From NCBI RefSeq assembly GCF_002312805.1, contig NZ_NMUA01000008.1, positions 124,001 to 188,000 on the forward strand: a stretch of DNA of 64,000 nt, in the 5' to 3' direction. Position numbers and translations under genes: made by a program. The DNA is from Sphingobium sp. D43FB (GTDB lineage Bacteria; Pseudomonadota; Alphaproteobacteria; Sphingomonadales; Sphingomonadaceae). Of this stretch, positions 17,699 through 26,052 are shown piece by piece (position 1 is the stretch's first letter; the number at the start of each line of letters is the position of its first letter). Under the pieces are notes generated by a model. It searched no databases. It was not told the DNA's origin and saw only the letters and a program-made list of their open reading frames with translations.

Positions 17699-18598
17699 AT
17701 GCACGGCTGGATCATTCTCGACAAACCTCATGGCCTTGGCTCGACGCAGGCCGTCGCCGCGGTCAAGCGCGCCCTGCGCGACAGCGGCGCTGGCAAATGC
17801 AAGGTCGGCCATGGCGGCACGCTCGATCCGCTGGCGACCGGCGTCCTGCCGATCGCGATCGGCGAAGCGACCAAACTCGCCGGACGGATGCTCGACAGCG
17901 ACAAGATCTATGATTTTACCGTAGCCTTCGGCGCGCAGACGGACACGCTGGACCTAGAGGGAAAGGTCATTGCCACCTCAGATATATTGCCGAGTTTCGG
18001 TGATGTAGAGGATGTGCTCGCCGACTTTATCGGTGAAATAGATCAGATTCCGCCTGTCTACTCAGCTATCAAGATCGATGGCGCGCGCGCTTATGATCTA
18101 GCTCGGTCTGGCGAAGCTCCCGACATCAAGAGCCGCCGCATCACCATCTATCATTTGGATTACCTTGGCGAGGAAACGGGCAGTGTCACCCTCCGCGCCC
18201 ATGTCTCCAAGGGCACCTATATCCGCAGCCTCGCGCGTGACATCGCGCTGGCGCTCGGCACGGTGGGCCATGTCACCATGCTCCGCCGCATCAAGGCCGG
18301 TCCCTTCACCCTGGAATCCGCGATTTCGCTGGACAAATTGCGTCATGCTGCTAACGAGCGCGACATCGGTGGGCTTATGCTGCCGCTGACGGCGGGGCTG
18401 GACGACATCCCGGCTCTCCCCGTCTCTCCCGATCAAGCCCTTATGCTCCGCCAGGGGAAGGTATTGACCGGGATCACTGCCACCACCGGCCTGTATCTGG
18501 CGACGCAAGGGGACATCCCCGTCGCGCTGGTCCGGTCGGATGATCAAGAGATCATCGTGGTGCGCGGTTTCAACCTGATGTCGAGGGAAGACGATTAG
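17699..18598 (+). CDS. truB: tRNA pseudouridine(55) synthase TruB
   Basis: Makes pseudouridine 55 in the T-loop of tRNAs. The 299-residue protein has the catalytic Asp43 in GGTLDPLATGVL, the YSAIKIDGARAYDLAR segment and the C-terminal PUA-like tail. An internal stretch at about 17960-18110 drops to about 48% GC and uses codons such as CTA, GTA and ATA that are rare around it, although the protein there matches the family; this suggests a recombined patch. The stop codon is immediately followed by the rpsO ATG. Confidence 0.97.
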   Translation: MHGWIILDKPHGLGSTQAVAAVKRALRDSGAGKCKVGHGGTLDPLATGVLPIAIGEATKLAGRMLDSDKIYDFTVAFGAQTDTLDLEGKVIATSDILPSFGDVEDVLADFIGEIDQIPPVYSAIKIDGARAYDLARSGEAPDIKSRRITIYHLDYLGEETGSVTLRAHVSKGTYIRSLARDIALALGTVGHVTMLRRIKAGPFTLESAISLDKLRHAANERDIGGLMLPLTAGLDDIPALPVSPDQALMLRQGKVLTGITATTGLYLATQGDIPVALVRSDDQEIIVVRGFNLMSREDD

Positions 18599-18868
18599 AT
18601 GACGATTACTGCCGAGCGCAAGGAAGCGCTGATCAAGGAATATGCCCGCGCTGAGGGTGACACGGGTTCGCCAGAGGTTCAGGTTTCGATCCTGACCGAG
18701 CGGATCACCAACCTGACCGAGCATTTCAAGGGTCACCACAAGGATAATCACAGCCGTCGTGGTCTGCTGATGATGGTCAACAAGCGTCGTTCGCTGCTGG
18801 ACTATCTCAAGAAGAAGGATCAGGCGCGTTACACCGACCTGATCGGCAAGCTGGGCCTGCGCAAGTAA
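18599..18868 (+). CDS. rpsO: Ribosomal protein S15
   Basis: An 89-residue small-subunit protein that binds the central domain of 16S rRNA. The four-helix family pattern is clear: [32 protein letters not shown] and the C-terminal [10 protein letters not shown] with GKLGLRK. The ATG follows the truB stop with no gap, and GAGGGA inside the end of truB serves as the ribosome binding site. A short terminator or attenuator hairpin stands between rpsO and pnp, as in many bacteria. Confidence 0.98.
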   Translation: MTITAERKEALIKEYARAEGDTGSPEVQVSILTERITNLTEHFKGHHKDNHSRRGLLMMVNKRRSLLDYLKKKDQARYTDLIGKLGLRK

Positions 18869-18882
18869 GCCTGTTAAAAGTG

Positions 18883-18906
18883 ACGGCCCCCATGCGGGGC
18901 CGTTTC
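18883..18906 (+). terminator. Hairpin after rpsO
   Basis: ACGGCCCC and GGGGCCGT with a five-base loop, followed by only three or four T. It is probably a partial terminator that allows read-through to pnp, or a processing site. Confidence 0.65.
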
Positions 18907-18956
18907 TGATTCCGGGGCAAGTCGCAATTCGGCGCTTTGTCCCGCTAATGCCACCT

Positions 18957-19035
18957 CCGTTCGCCCTGAGCTTGTCGAAGGGCTGTACTTTCTCAAGAGG
19001 AAAGGACGGGGCTTCGACAGGCTCAGCCCGAACGG
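18957..19035. repeat. Intergenic palindromic repeat, family B, copy 1
   Basis: A 79-base inverted repeat with ends CCGTTCGCCCTGAGC and GGCTCAGCCCGAACGG and inner arms TGTCGAAGGGC / GCTTCGACA. A close copy is at 49207-49283. It lies between rpsO and pnp. Confidence 0.88.
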
Positions 19036-19119
19036 GTTGAGGGGGCAACTATGGAGCAATATGGCTCCACCAAAGGCCCCGCCCGGCAATAGGGCCGATG
19101 CGGGCGAAGGAAAAAATCT

Positions 19120-21462
19120 ATGTTTGACGTCAAGAAAGTATCGATCGAGCTGGCCGGCAAGACGCTGACCCTCGAAACCGGCCGCATCGCGCGCCAGGCT
19201 GACGCCGCCGTGCTGGCGACCTATGGCGAAACCGTGGTGCTGTGCGCCGTGACCGCCGCCAAGAGCGTGAAGGAAGGCCAGGACTTTTTCCCGCTGACCG
19301 TTCACTATCAGGAAAAATATTCCGCCGCCGGCCGCATCCCCGGTGGTTTCTTCAAGCGTGAGCGCGGTGCGACCGAGAAGGAAACGCTGGTTTCCCGCCT
19401 GATCGACCGTCCGCTCCGCCCGCTGTTCCCTGAAGGCTTCTACAACGAAATCAACGTCATCGCCCAGGTGCTGTCGTTCGATGGCGAAAGCGAGCCGGAC
19501 ATGGTGGCGATGATTGCCGCGTCGGCTGCCCTGACCCTGTCGGGCGTGCCCTTCATGGGCCCGATCGGCGCCGCGCGCGTCGGTTACAAGGATGGCGAAT
19601 ATCAGCTCAACCCGTCGCTGGACGAAGTGAAGACCGGCGAACTCGACCTGGTCGTCGCCGCCACCTACGACGCGGTGATGATGGTCGAATCCGAAGCCAA
19701 GGAGCTGTCGGAAGAAGTCATGCTGGGCGCCGTCCTGTTCGCGCATGACGCCAGCAAGAAGATCGTCGATGCGATCATCAGCCTCGCTGAAAAGGCCGCC
19801 AAGGATCCTTGGGACATGGCCAAGAGCGATGATCTGGGCGACCTGAAGGCCAAGCTCAAGAAGCTGATCGGCAAGGACATCACCGCCGCCTACAAGCTGA
19901 CCGACAAGTCGGCCCGCTCGAACGCGCTCAACGAAGCCCGCGCCAAGGCGAAGGCCCAGTTGGCCGCTGACGGCCTGGACGCCCAGACCGTGATGGCCGG
20001 CATCAAGCTGACCAAGAAGCTGGAAGCGGAAATCGTGCGCGGCGCCATCCTTAAGGACGGCAAGCGTATCGACGGCCGTACCACCACGCAGATCCGTCCG
20101 ATCGAAGCGATGGTCGGCTTCCTGCCCCGCACCCATGGTTCGGCGCTGTTCACGCGCGGCGAAACCCAGTCGATCTGCACCACGACGCTGGGCACCAAGG
20201 ACGCCGAGCAGATGATCGACGGCCTCACTGGCTTGCATTATGAAAACTTCATGCTGCACTATAACTTCCCGCCCTATTCGGTCGGTGAAGTCGGTCGCTT
20301 CGGCGCGCCGGGTCGTCGCGAAGTGGGTCATGGCAAGCTCGCATGGCGTGCGCTGCACCCCGTGCTGCCGAGCAAGGACGAGTTCCCCTATACGATCCGC
20401 GTTCTGTCGGACATTACCGAATCGAACGGTTCCTCCTCGATGGCGACCGTCTGTGGCGGTTCGCTCTCGATGATGGATGCAGGCGTCCCCCTGAAGCGTC
20501 CGGTCTCCGGCATCGCCATGGGCCTGATCCTGGAAGGCAAGAATTTTGCCGTCCTGTCCGATATCCTGGGTGATGAAGATCATCTCGGCGACATGGACTT
20601 CAAGGTCGCCGGCACGTCCGAAGGCATCACCACGATGCAGATGGACATCAAGATTGCGGGCATCACCCGCGAAATCTTCGAAGCCGCTCTGCATCAGGCC
20701 AAGGAAGGCCGCGCGCATATCCTGGGCGAAATGGCCAAGGCGCTCGACAGCACGCGCAGCGAATTGTCGGCCCATGCCCCGCGCATCGAGACGCTGCAGA
20801 TCGACAAGTCGAAGATCCGCGAAGTCATCGGCACCGGCGGCAAGGTGATCCGTGAAATCGTCGCCGAAACCGGCGCGAAGGTCGACATCGACGATGAAGG
20901 CCTGATCAAGATCAGCTCTTCCGATCCGGCGCAGATCGAGGCCGCGCGCAAGTGGATTCTCGGCATCACGCAGGAAGCGGAAGTCGGCAAGATCTATGAC
21001 GGCAAGGTCGTCAACATCGTCGACTTCGGTGCTTTCGTGAACTTCATGGGTGGCAAGGACGGTCTCGTCCACGTCTCCGAAATGAAGAATGAGCGCGTCG
21101 AAAAGCCGACCGACGTCGTGTCGGAAGGCCAGGAAGTGAAGGTCAAGGTGCTCGAAATCGATCCGCGTGGCAAGGTTCGCCTGTCGATGCGCGTCGTCGA
21201 TCAGGAAACCGGCAAAGAACTGGAGGACACCCGTCCTGCCCGTGAAGCGCGCGAACCCCGCGCCGGTGGCGAAGGCCGTGGCGATCGTGGCCGTGGTCCG
21301 CGTCGTGATGGCGGCGGTGGCCGTGGTGGCGAGCGTAGCGAAGGCCGTGGTGGTGAAGGTCGGGGCGATCGTGGCCCCCGCCGCGACCGTGGCCCGCGCG
21401 ACGACGCAGCCAAGGATGATGGCTCGAACGCCGGCCTGCCCGACTTCCTGACGCAGGACTGA
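19120..21462 (+). CDS. pnp: Polyribonucleotide nucleotidyltransferase (PNPase)
   Basis: Phosphorolytic 3'-5' exoribonuclease of the degradosome. The 780 residues contain RNase PH domain 1 (about 12-143), a helical linker, RNase PH domain 2 (about 325-460), a KH domain (about 553-613, [10 protein letters not shown]) and an S1 domain (about 620-690). The last 80 residues are an Arg/Gly/Asp-rich tail with many GRGD and RGG-like units, absent from E. coli PNPase; it ends GLPDFLTQD. This tail may bind RNA or degradosome partners. AAGGA precedes the ATG. Confidence 0.97.
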   Translation: MFDVKKVSIELAGKTLTLETGRIARQADAAVLATYGETVVLCAVTAAKSVKEGQDFFPLTVHYQEKYSAAGRIPGGFFKRERGATEKETLVSRLIDRPLRPLFPEGFYNEINVIAQVLSFDGESEPDMVAMIAASAALTLSGVPFMGPIGAARVGYKDGEYQLNPSLDEVKTGELDLVVAATYDAVMMVESEAKELSEEVMLGAVLFAHDASKKIVDAIISLAEKAAKDPWDMAKSDDLGDLKAKLKKLIGKDITAAYKLTDKSARSNALNEARAKAKAQLAADGLDAQTVMAGIKLTKKLEAEIVRGAILKDGKRIDGRTTTQIRPIEAMVGFLPRTHGSALFTRGETQSICTTTLGTKDAEQMIDGLTGLHYENFMLHYNFPPYSVGEVGRFGAPGRREVGHGKLAWRALHPVLPSKDEFPYTIRVLSDITESNGSSSMATVCGGSLSMMDAGVPLKRPVSGIAMGLILEGKNFAVLSDILGDEDHLGDMDFKVAGTSEGITTMQMDIKIAGITREIFEAALHQAKEGRAHILGEMAKALDSTRSELSAHAPRIETLQIDKSKIREVIGTGGKVIREIVAETGAKVDIDDEGLIKISSSDPAQIEAARKWILGITQEAEVGKIYDGKVVNIVDFGAFVNFMGGKDGLVHVSEMKNERVEKPTDVVSEGQEVKVKVLEIDPRGKVRLSMRVVDQETGKELEDTRPAREAREPRAGGEGRGDRGRGPRRDGGGGRGGERSEGRGGEGRGDRGPRRDRGPRDDAAKDDGSNAGLPDFLTQD

Positions 21463-21495
21463 TCGGCCGCTCGTCAGAGCAACCAAGAAAAAGAG

Positions 21496-21524
21496 GGCGT
21501 CCGGTTCATCCGGGCGCCTTTTTT
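21496..21524 (+). terminator. Rho-independent terminator after pnp
   Basis: GGCGTCCGG and CCGGGCGCC pair with one G-T wobble across a five-base loop, followed by six T. It ends the long rimP-pnp cluster. Confidence 0.92.
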
Positions 21525-21608
21525 CATGTCGCCGCCCGCCGACTGATTTCGATCAATGCACTGGCATGAAGTTCTGCTAGTGTAACGACATGGATATCGG
21601 AACATGGC

Positions 21609-22628
21609 ATGCAGCGTAGCAACGCGCGGTTCGTCGAACGGCTACCGCTCGTTCTTAACCGACCGGTCTATGCTTATGCGTTGACGCTGTCTTTCTGTGG
21701 GCTGGCGCTGCTTTTGCGCTTCGCGGCGGAACCGCTGCTGCCCGACGGCTATCCGTTCGTGACATTCTTTCCCGCCGTCATTCTGGCGTCTTTCCTGTTC
21801 GGGGTCCGGCCGGGTCTGTTCGCCGCAATCCTGTGCGCCGCCTCCTCCTGGTATTTCTTCATCGCCCCCCGCAACAGTTTCGTCCTCAATCCGGGCGTGG
21901 CGGCTGCGATGATCTTTTACACCGGTGTCGTGCTTGTCGATATCGTGCTGATCCACTTCATGCAGCGCGCCAATTTCCACCTGGCCATCGAACGGGAACG
22001 CAGCGCGGCGCTCGCTGAAAATCGCGAATTGCTGTTCCACGAATTGCAGCATCGTGTGTCCAACAATCTACAGGTCGTGGCCGCGATGCTCGCGCTGCAA
22101 CGCCGCCATGTCGACCATGACGTGGCGCGCCGCGCATTGGATGACGCCTCCGAACGGTTGGCGCTGATCGGCCGGATCAGCCGGGCGCTCTACGATCCGT
22201 CCGGCGCGGGGCAGGGGGTGCGGGCCTTTTTGACGACGCTGACGGCCGATGTCATCGAAGCCAGCGGCCGCACCGACATCGCAATCAGCGTCGATGCGCC
22301 TGAAGAGGTGCAACTCGAACCCGGCATCACCGTGCCGCTGGCGCTGGTCGTGGCCGAAGCGGTCAGCAACGCCATCGAACATGGCCTGCCGCATCGAGGC
22401 GGGACTATTGCCGTGGTGTTGGACCATCATGCAGGGGAGCTATGCCTGCGCGTGTCTGATGACGGCGACGGCGTGTCGCCCGATTTCGCCGTGGAGCATA
22501 GCAAATCCTTAGGGCTCCGCATCGCCAACACGCTGGCGGCGCAGATCGGCGGACGCTTTACCCTGGCACCGGGCGCGCATGGCGGTGCCGTCGCACAACT
22601 TATCCTGCCGCCACGCGCCGCCTGTTGA
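21609..22628 (+). CDS. Membrane sensor histidine kinase, DUF4118 plus HisKA_2
   Basis: A 339-residue sensor kinase. Four hydrophobic segments (about residues 20-120) form a DUF4118/KdpD-like membrane domain. A HisKA_2 dimerisation domain follows, with the likely phosphoacceptor His148 in LQHRVSNNLQ, and a HATPase domain with EAVSNAIEHG (N box), DDGDGVSPD (G1) and SLGLRIANTLA (G2). No response regulator lies beside it. HisKA_2 kinases of alphaproteobacteria often feed the general stress response through PhyR, but no phyR or ecfG is seen here, so the role is open. Confidence 0.88.
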   Translation: MQRSNARFVERLPLVLNRPVYAYALTLSFCGLALLLRFAAEPLLPDGYPFVTFFPAVILASFLFGVRPGLFAAILCAASSWYFFIAPRNSFVLNPGVAAAMIFYTGVVLVDIVLIHFMQRANFHLAIERERSAALAENRELLFHELQHRVSNNLQVVAAMLALQRRHVDHDVARRALDDASERLALIGRISRALYDPSGAGQGVRAFLTTLTADVIEASGRTDIAISVDAPEEVQLEPGITVPLALVVAEAVSNAIEHGLPHRGGTIAVVLDHHAGELCLRVSDDGDGVSPDFAVEHSKSLGLRIANTLAAQIGGRFTLAPGAHGGAVAQLILPPRAAC

Positions 22629-22672
22629 TCGTGCGACAATTCTGCCGCTTGGCGGCAGCGATCCGCTCGGCT

Positions 22673-23473
22673 ATGAACCGCATCATGCTGACGAAAACAC
22701 TGACGCGCATCGGCGCGGCCACCACCCCGGTCCTGCTCGCTGCCGTTCTGCTTACGGGCTGCTCGACATCGAAAAACAAGGCCGACACCCAATATGTCGC
22801 CCGCGACGTGTCGACGCTGTATAATAGCGGCAAGGACCGGCTCGATCGCGGCCAGTATAAGCTCGCCGCCGCGCTGTTTGACGAGGTCGAGCGCCAGCAT
22901 CCCTATTCGCCCTGGGCGCGCCGGGCGCAGCTCATGTCGGCGTTCAGCTATTATATGAACACCGATTATGCCGAATCCGTTTCCGCGGCGCAGCGCTTCC
23001 TTGCGATCCACACCGGCAACAAAGACGCCCCCTACGCTTATTATCTGATCGCGCTCTGCTATTATGAGCAGATCGCCGACGTCACCCGCGACCAGAAGAT
23101 CACGCAGCAGGCGCTGGCGGCGCTCGGCGAACTGATCCGTCGCTATCCCGACACCCGCTATGCCGCCGATGCGCGGTTGAAGGTCGATCTGGTGAACGAC
23201 CATCTGGCGGGCAAGGAAATGGAAGTCGGCCGCTTCTATCAGCGCCGTGGCCAGTGGATCGCCGCCACGCTGCGCTTCCGCACCGTGGTCGACAAATATG
23301 AGACCACCACCCACACGCCCGAAGCGCTGGAGCGGCTGGTCGAATCCTATCTCTCGCTGGGCGTCCCCGCCGAAGCGCAAAAGGCCGCCGCCGTATTGGG
23401 CGCCAACTATCCCGGCTCCGAATGGTATGAACGCTCCTACAAGCTGATGCAGCAACATGGCGGCAAGGCGTAA
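22673..23473 (+). CDS. bamD: Outer membrane assembly lipoprotein BamD
   Basis: Essential partner of BamA in inserting outer-membrane beta-barrels. The 266-residue precursor has a lipoprotein signal peptide ending in LLTGC, then five TPR-like repeats including the YYMNTDYAESVSAAQRFL segment and YPDTRYAADA. I use the ATG at 22673; another at 22685 would serve equally well for the signal peptide, and neither has a clear Shine-Dalgarno site. The gene is followed by a palindromic repeat and recN, an order (bamD-recN) seen in other alphaproteobacteria. Confidence 0.93.
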   Translation: MNRIMLTKTLTRIGAATTPVLLAAVLLTGCSTSKNKADTQYVARDVSTLYNSGKDRLDRGQYKLAAALFDEVERQHPYSPWARRAQLMSAFSYYMNTDYAESVSAAQRFLAIHTGNKDAPYAYYLIALCYYEQIADVTRDQKITQQALAALGELIRRYPDTRYAADARLKVDLVNDHLAGKEMEVGRFYQRRGQWIAATLRFRTVVDKYETTTHTPEALERLVESYLSLGVPAEAQKAAAVLGANYPGSEWYERSYKLMQQHGGKA

Positions 23474-23482
23474 GAATTCTTG

Positions 23483-23608
23483 TCCCCCTCCCGCCTGCGG
23501 GAGGGGCTAGGGGTGGGCTGCGAGCGTAGCGAGCATCCGGCCCCGGCGTTGCCATACGCCGCTGCGCGACGCGCCCACCCCCAACCCCTCCCGCAAGCGG
23601 GAGGGGAG
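23483..23608. repeat. Intergenic palindromic repeat, family C
   Basis: Two compact hairpins (CCCCTCCCGC-CTGC-GGGAGGGG type) flank a centre and pair with each other through GGGGTGGGC and GCCCACCCC, so the whole element can fold into one long structure. Its right edge, GGAGGGGAGAG, lies nine bases before the recN start and looks like that gene's ribosome binding site. Confidence 0.85.
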
Positions 23609-23619
23609 AGTCCTTTGAT

Positions 23620-25284
23620 TTGCTAACCGCCCTGTCCATCCGCAATGTCGTGCTGATCGAAGCGCTGGACCTGGAGTTCGGCGCTGGCCTGTCCGTGCTG
23701 ACGGGCGAAACCGGCGCGGGCAAATCGATCCTGCTCGATTCGCTGGGGCTGACGCTGGGCGCGCGCGCCGACAGCGGCCTCGTCCGCAATGGCGAGGCGC
23801 AGGCCAGCGTCATCGCGACCTTCGATCCGCCCACCGGTGACCATCGCGCCGCTGCGCTGCTGGTCGATAATGGTGTGGAGATGGAGCCGGGCGAACCGCT
23901 CATCATCCGCCGCATGGTCAAGGCCGATGGCGGCAGCCGCGCCTTCGTCAACGACCAGCCCTGCTCGGCCGCGCTGCTGCGTGAACTGGGCGGATCGCTG
24001 GTCGAAATTCACGGCCAGCATGACGATCGCGGCCTGCTCAACGCGCGCGGCCACCGCGCCTTGCTCGACGCCTATGGCCGCTGCGATACCGGCGCGGTCG
24101 GCACGGCGCATAGCGCGTGGCGCAAGGCCGCTGCCGCACTCGCCGAGGCCCGCGCCACGGTCGAAAATGCCGCTCGCGACCGCGACTATCTCGCCCATGC
24201 CGTCGAAGAATTGCGCAGCTTCGCGCCCGAACCCGGCGAGGAAGCGACGCTCGCCGAGGAACGCGCGACGATGCAGAAGGGCGCGCGCCTGACCGATGAC
24301 CTCACCACCATCAGCGACTGTCTGACCGGCTCCGACGGCGGCCTCGCGCAGTTACGGCAGGCCGCCCGGCGGCTGGACCGGATCGCGGGCGAGGAACCCT
24401 TGCTGACCGCCGTCCTCGAAGCGCTCGACCGCGCCGTGGTGGAAGCGGGCGAGGCCGAGGATCGCTTGGCCGAAGCCGCTGAGGCGCTGAGCTTCGATCC
24501 CGCCCGGCTCGACAGCATCGAAACCCGCCTGTTCGACCTGCGCGGCCTTGCTCGTAAACATCAGGTGCAACCCGATGACCTCGCCGCCCTGTGCGAAGAG
24601 ATGGCGGCAAGGCTGGCCGCGATCGAAGGCGGCGAGGAACATATCGCGGCGCTGGAAACGGAAGTCGCGACCAAGGCCGCCGCCTATCGCGCTGCGGCGC
24701 AGGCGCTGTCGGGCGAACGCCAACTGGCCGCCGGTCGCCTCGATGCGGCGGTGGCAGGCGAGCTTGCGCCCTTGAAACTCGACGCCGCCCGCTTCCGCAC
24801 CGTGGTCGCGCCACTGGACGAGGGGCAATGGACCGCGCAGGGCATGGACCGGGTGGAATTCGAGATTTCGACCAACCCCGGCGCGCCCTTCGCCCCGCTG
24901 ACCAAGATCGCGTCGGGCGGCGAACTCTCCCGCTTCATCCTCGCGCTCAAGGTCGCGCTGGCCGAGCAGGGTGGGGCGGACACGCTGATCTTCGACGAAA
25001 TCGACCGGGGCGTCGGCGGCGCGGTGGCATCGGCCATCGGCGAACGGCTCGCCCGCCTGGCGCACAGCAACCAGATATTGGTCGTCACCCACAGCCCGCA
25101 GGTCGCGGCGCGGGGCGCGGGCCATCTGCTGATCGCCAAATCCAGCGACGGCACCGTTACCCGCACCGGCGTTCACGCGCTGGACGATCAGGAACGCCGC
25201 GAAGAAATCGCGCGCATGCTCTCCGGCGCAGAAATCACCGCCGAAGCCCGCGCCCAGGCGGATAGGCTGCTGGAAACGCTATAG
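23620..25284 (+). CDS. recN: DNA repair protein RecN
   Basis: SMC-like ATPase that acts on double-strand breaks together with RecA. The 554 residues carry a Walker A motif, GETGAGKS at 29-36, two coiled-coil arms, an ABC signature ASGGELSRF, and Walker B with LIFDEIDRGVGG near the C-terminus. The start is a TTG at 23620; translation from it gives the exact family N-terminus (LTALSIRNVVLIE). Its Shine-Dalgarno sequence is supplied by the end of the upstream palindromic repeat. No SOS box was evident by eye. The gene converges with a hydrolase on the minus strand, seven bases after the recN stop. Confidence 0.95.
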   Translation: MLTALSIRNVVLIEALDLEFGAGLSVLTGETGAGKSILLDSLGLTLGARADSGLVRNGEAQASVIATFDPPTGDHRAAALLVDNGVEMEPGEPLIIRRMVKADGGSRAFVNDQPCSAALLRELGGSLVEIHGQHDDRGLLNARGHRALLDAYGRCDTGAVGTAHSAWRKAAAALAEARATVENAARDRDYLAHAVEELRSFAPEPGEEATLAEERATMQKGARLTDDLTTISDCLTGSDGGLAQLRQAARRLDRIAGEEPLLTAVLEALDRAVVEAGEAEDRLAEAAEALSFDPARLDSIETRLFDLRGLARKHQVQPDDLAALCEEMAARLAAIEGGEEHIAALETEVATKAAAYRAAAQALSGERQLAAGRLDAAVAGELAPLKLDAARFRTVVAPLDEGQWTAQGMDRVEFEISTNPGAPFAPLTKIASGGELSRFILALKVALAEQGGADTLIFDEIDRGVGGAVASAIGERLARLAHSNQILVVTHSPQVAARGAGHLLIAKSSDGTVTRTGVHALDDQERREEIARMLSGAEITAEARAQADRLLETL

Positions 25285-25291
25285 GAGCAGA

Positions 25292-25969
25292 TTAAGGCCG
25301 CGCGTCCCGACGGAAATGGCCGTCGCGCAGGAAATGCACGACCTGATCAACCACCGGGCGGGTGTAGATCATCGCCGTATGCGCAACGGGCAAGATCAGG
25401 TGATCAGCCTGTCCGGCCAGATGGGTGGCGGCGACGCTGACCTTGCCATCATTCGCCGCGCGGAACACAAGGCCTGGAAGCCAGGCCTGCATCGGCCGGT
25501 CACCGGCAATGATGCCCAAAGGATAATCGACGGTGCCAAAGGCCTGCTCGACGGTAGCCTGCCGCCGCGTGCGCAATGCGTCCCCAGCGCGATGCAGGAT
25601 GGGACCATGGAGGCGCAGCCGATAGAGGAGATCGGCGATCTCGCTGCCACCATTGGGTGTCCCTAACATCACGACGCGACCGAGATTGGCCGGACGGTGG
25701 CGCGCCAGATAAGCGCGCAGCACAAGGCCGCCCATTGAGTGGCCGACGCAATGGACCGGGCCAGCTTGCGCCTTCGCGAAGGGCGCGATCCGCGCATGGA
25801 TATACTCAACGATGCGATCGATCGGCCAACGCCACGAGGGATAACCGATATTGCACACGGCAAAACCCGCGCGACGCAGACGACGGGCGAACAGCGCAGT
25901 CTGGACCGGATGGCCACCAAAGCCGTGCAGCAATATGATCGCTTCGGGCGATGACGCGGACTGGGCCAT
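25292..25969 (-). CDS. Lipase/esterase-like alpha/beta hydrolase
   Basis: A 225-residue cytoplasmic protein without a signal peptide. It has LLHGFGGHP near residue 15 (oxyanion region), the nucleophile elbow VGHSMGGLV near residue 75, and a C-terminal His in LPVAHTAM as the likely triad histidine. LGTPNGGSE after the third strand is typical of PGAP1/LipA-like lipases. It follows clpA on the same strand after a terminator. The substrate is unknown. Confidence 0.85.
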   Translation of the reverse strand: MAQSASSPEAIILLHGFGGHPVQTALFARRLRRAGFAVCNIGYPSWRWPIDRIVEYIHARIAPFAKAQAGPVHCVGHSMGGLVLRAYLARHRPANLGRVVMLGTPNGGSEIADLLYRLRLHGPILHRAGDALRTRRQATVEQAFGTVDYPLGIIAGDRPMQAWLPGLVFRAANDGKVSVAATHLAGQADHLILPVAHTAMIYTRPVVDQVVHFLRDGHFRRDARP

Positions 25970-26002
25970 GCTGTCGTTCCATATTAGCGCGAGCAGTATA
26001 AG

Positions 26003-26029
26003 AAAAAGGCGACCCTCGCAGGCCGCCCT
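26003..26029 (-). terminator. Rho-independent terminator after clpA
   Basis: Read on the minus strand, GGCGGCC and GGTCGCC pair with one G-T wobble around a six-base loop, followed by five T. It separates clpA from the downstream lipase gene. Confidence 0.75.
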
Positions 26030-26052
26030 TTCCGTCGCGCGTCTAAACGCGG

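Noticed and set aside
18874-21486. 870-codon open frame antisense to pnp
   Set aside because: Same reason; PNPase is complete on the plus strand and the antisense composition is not protein-like.
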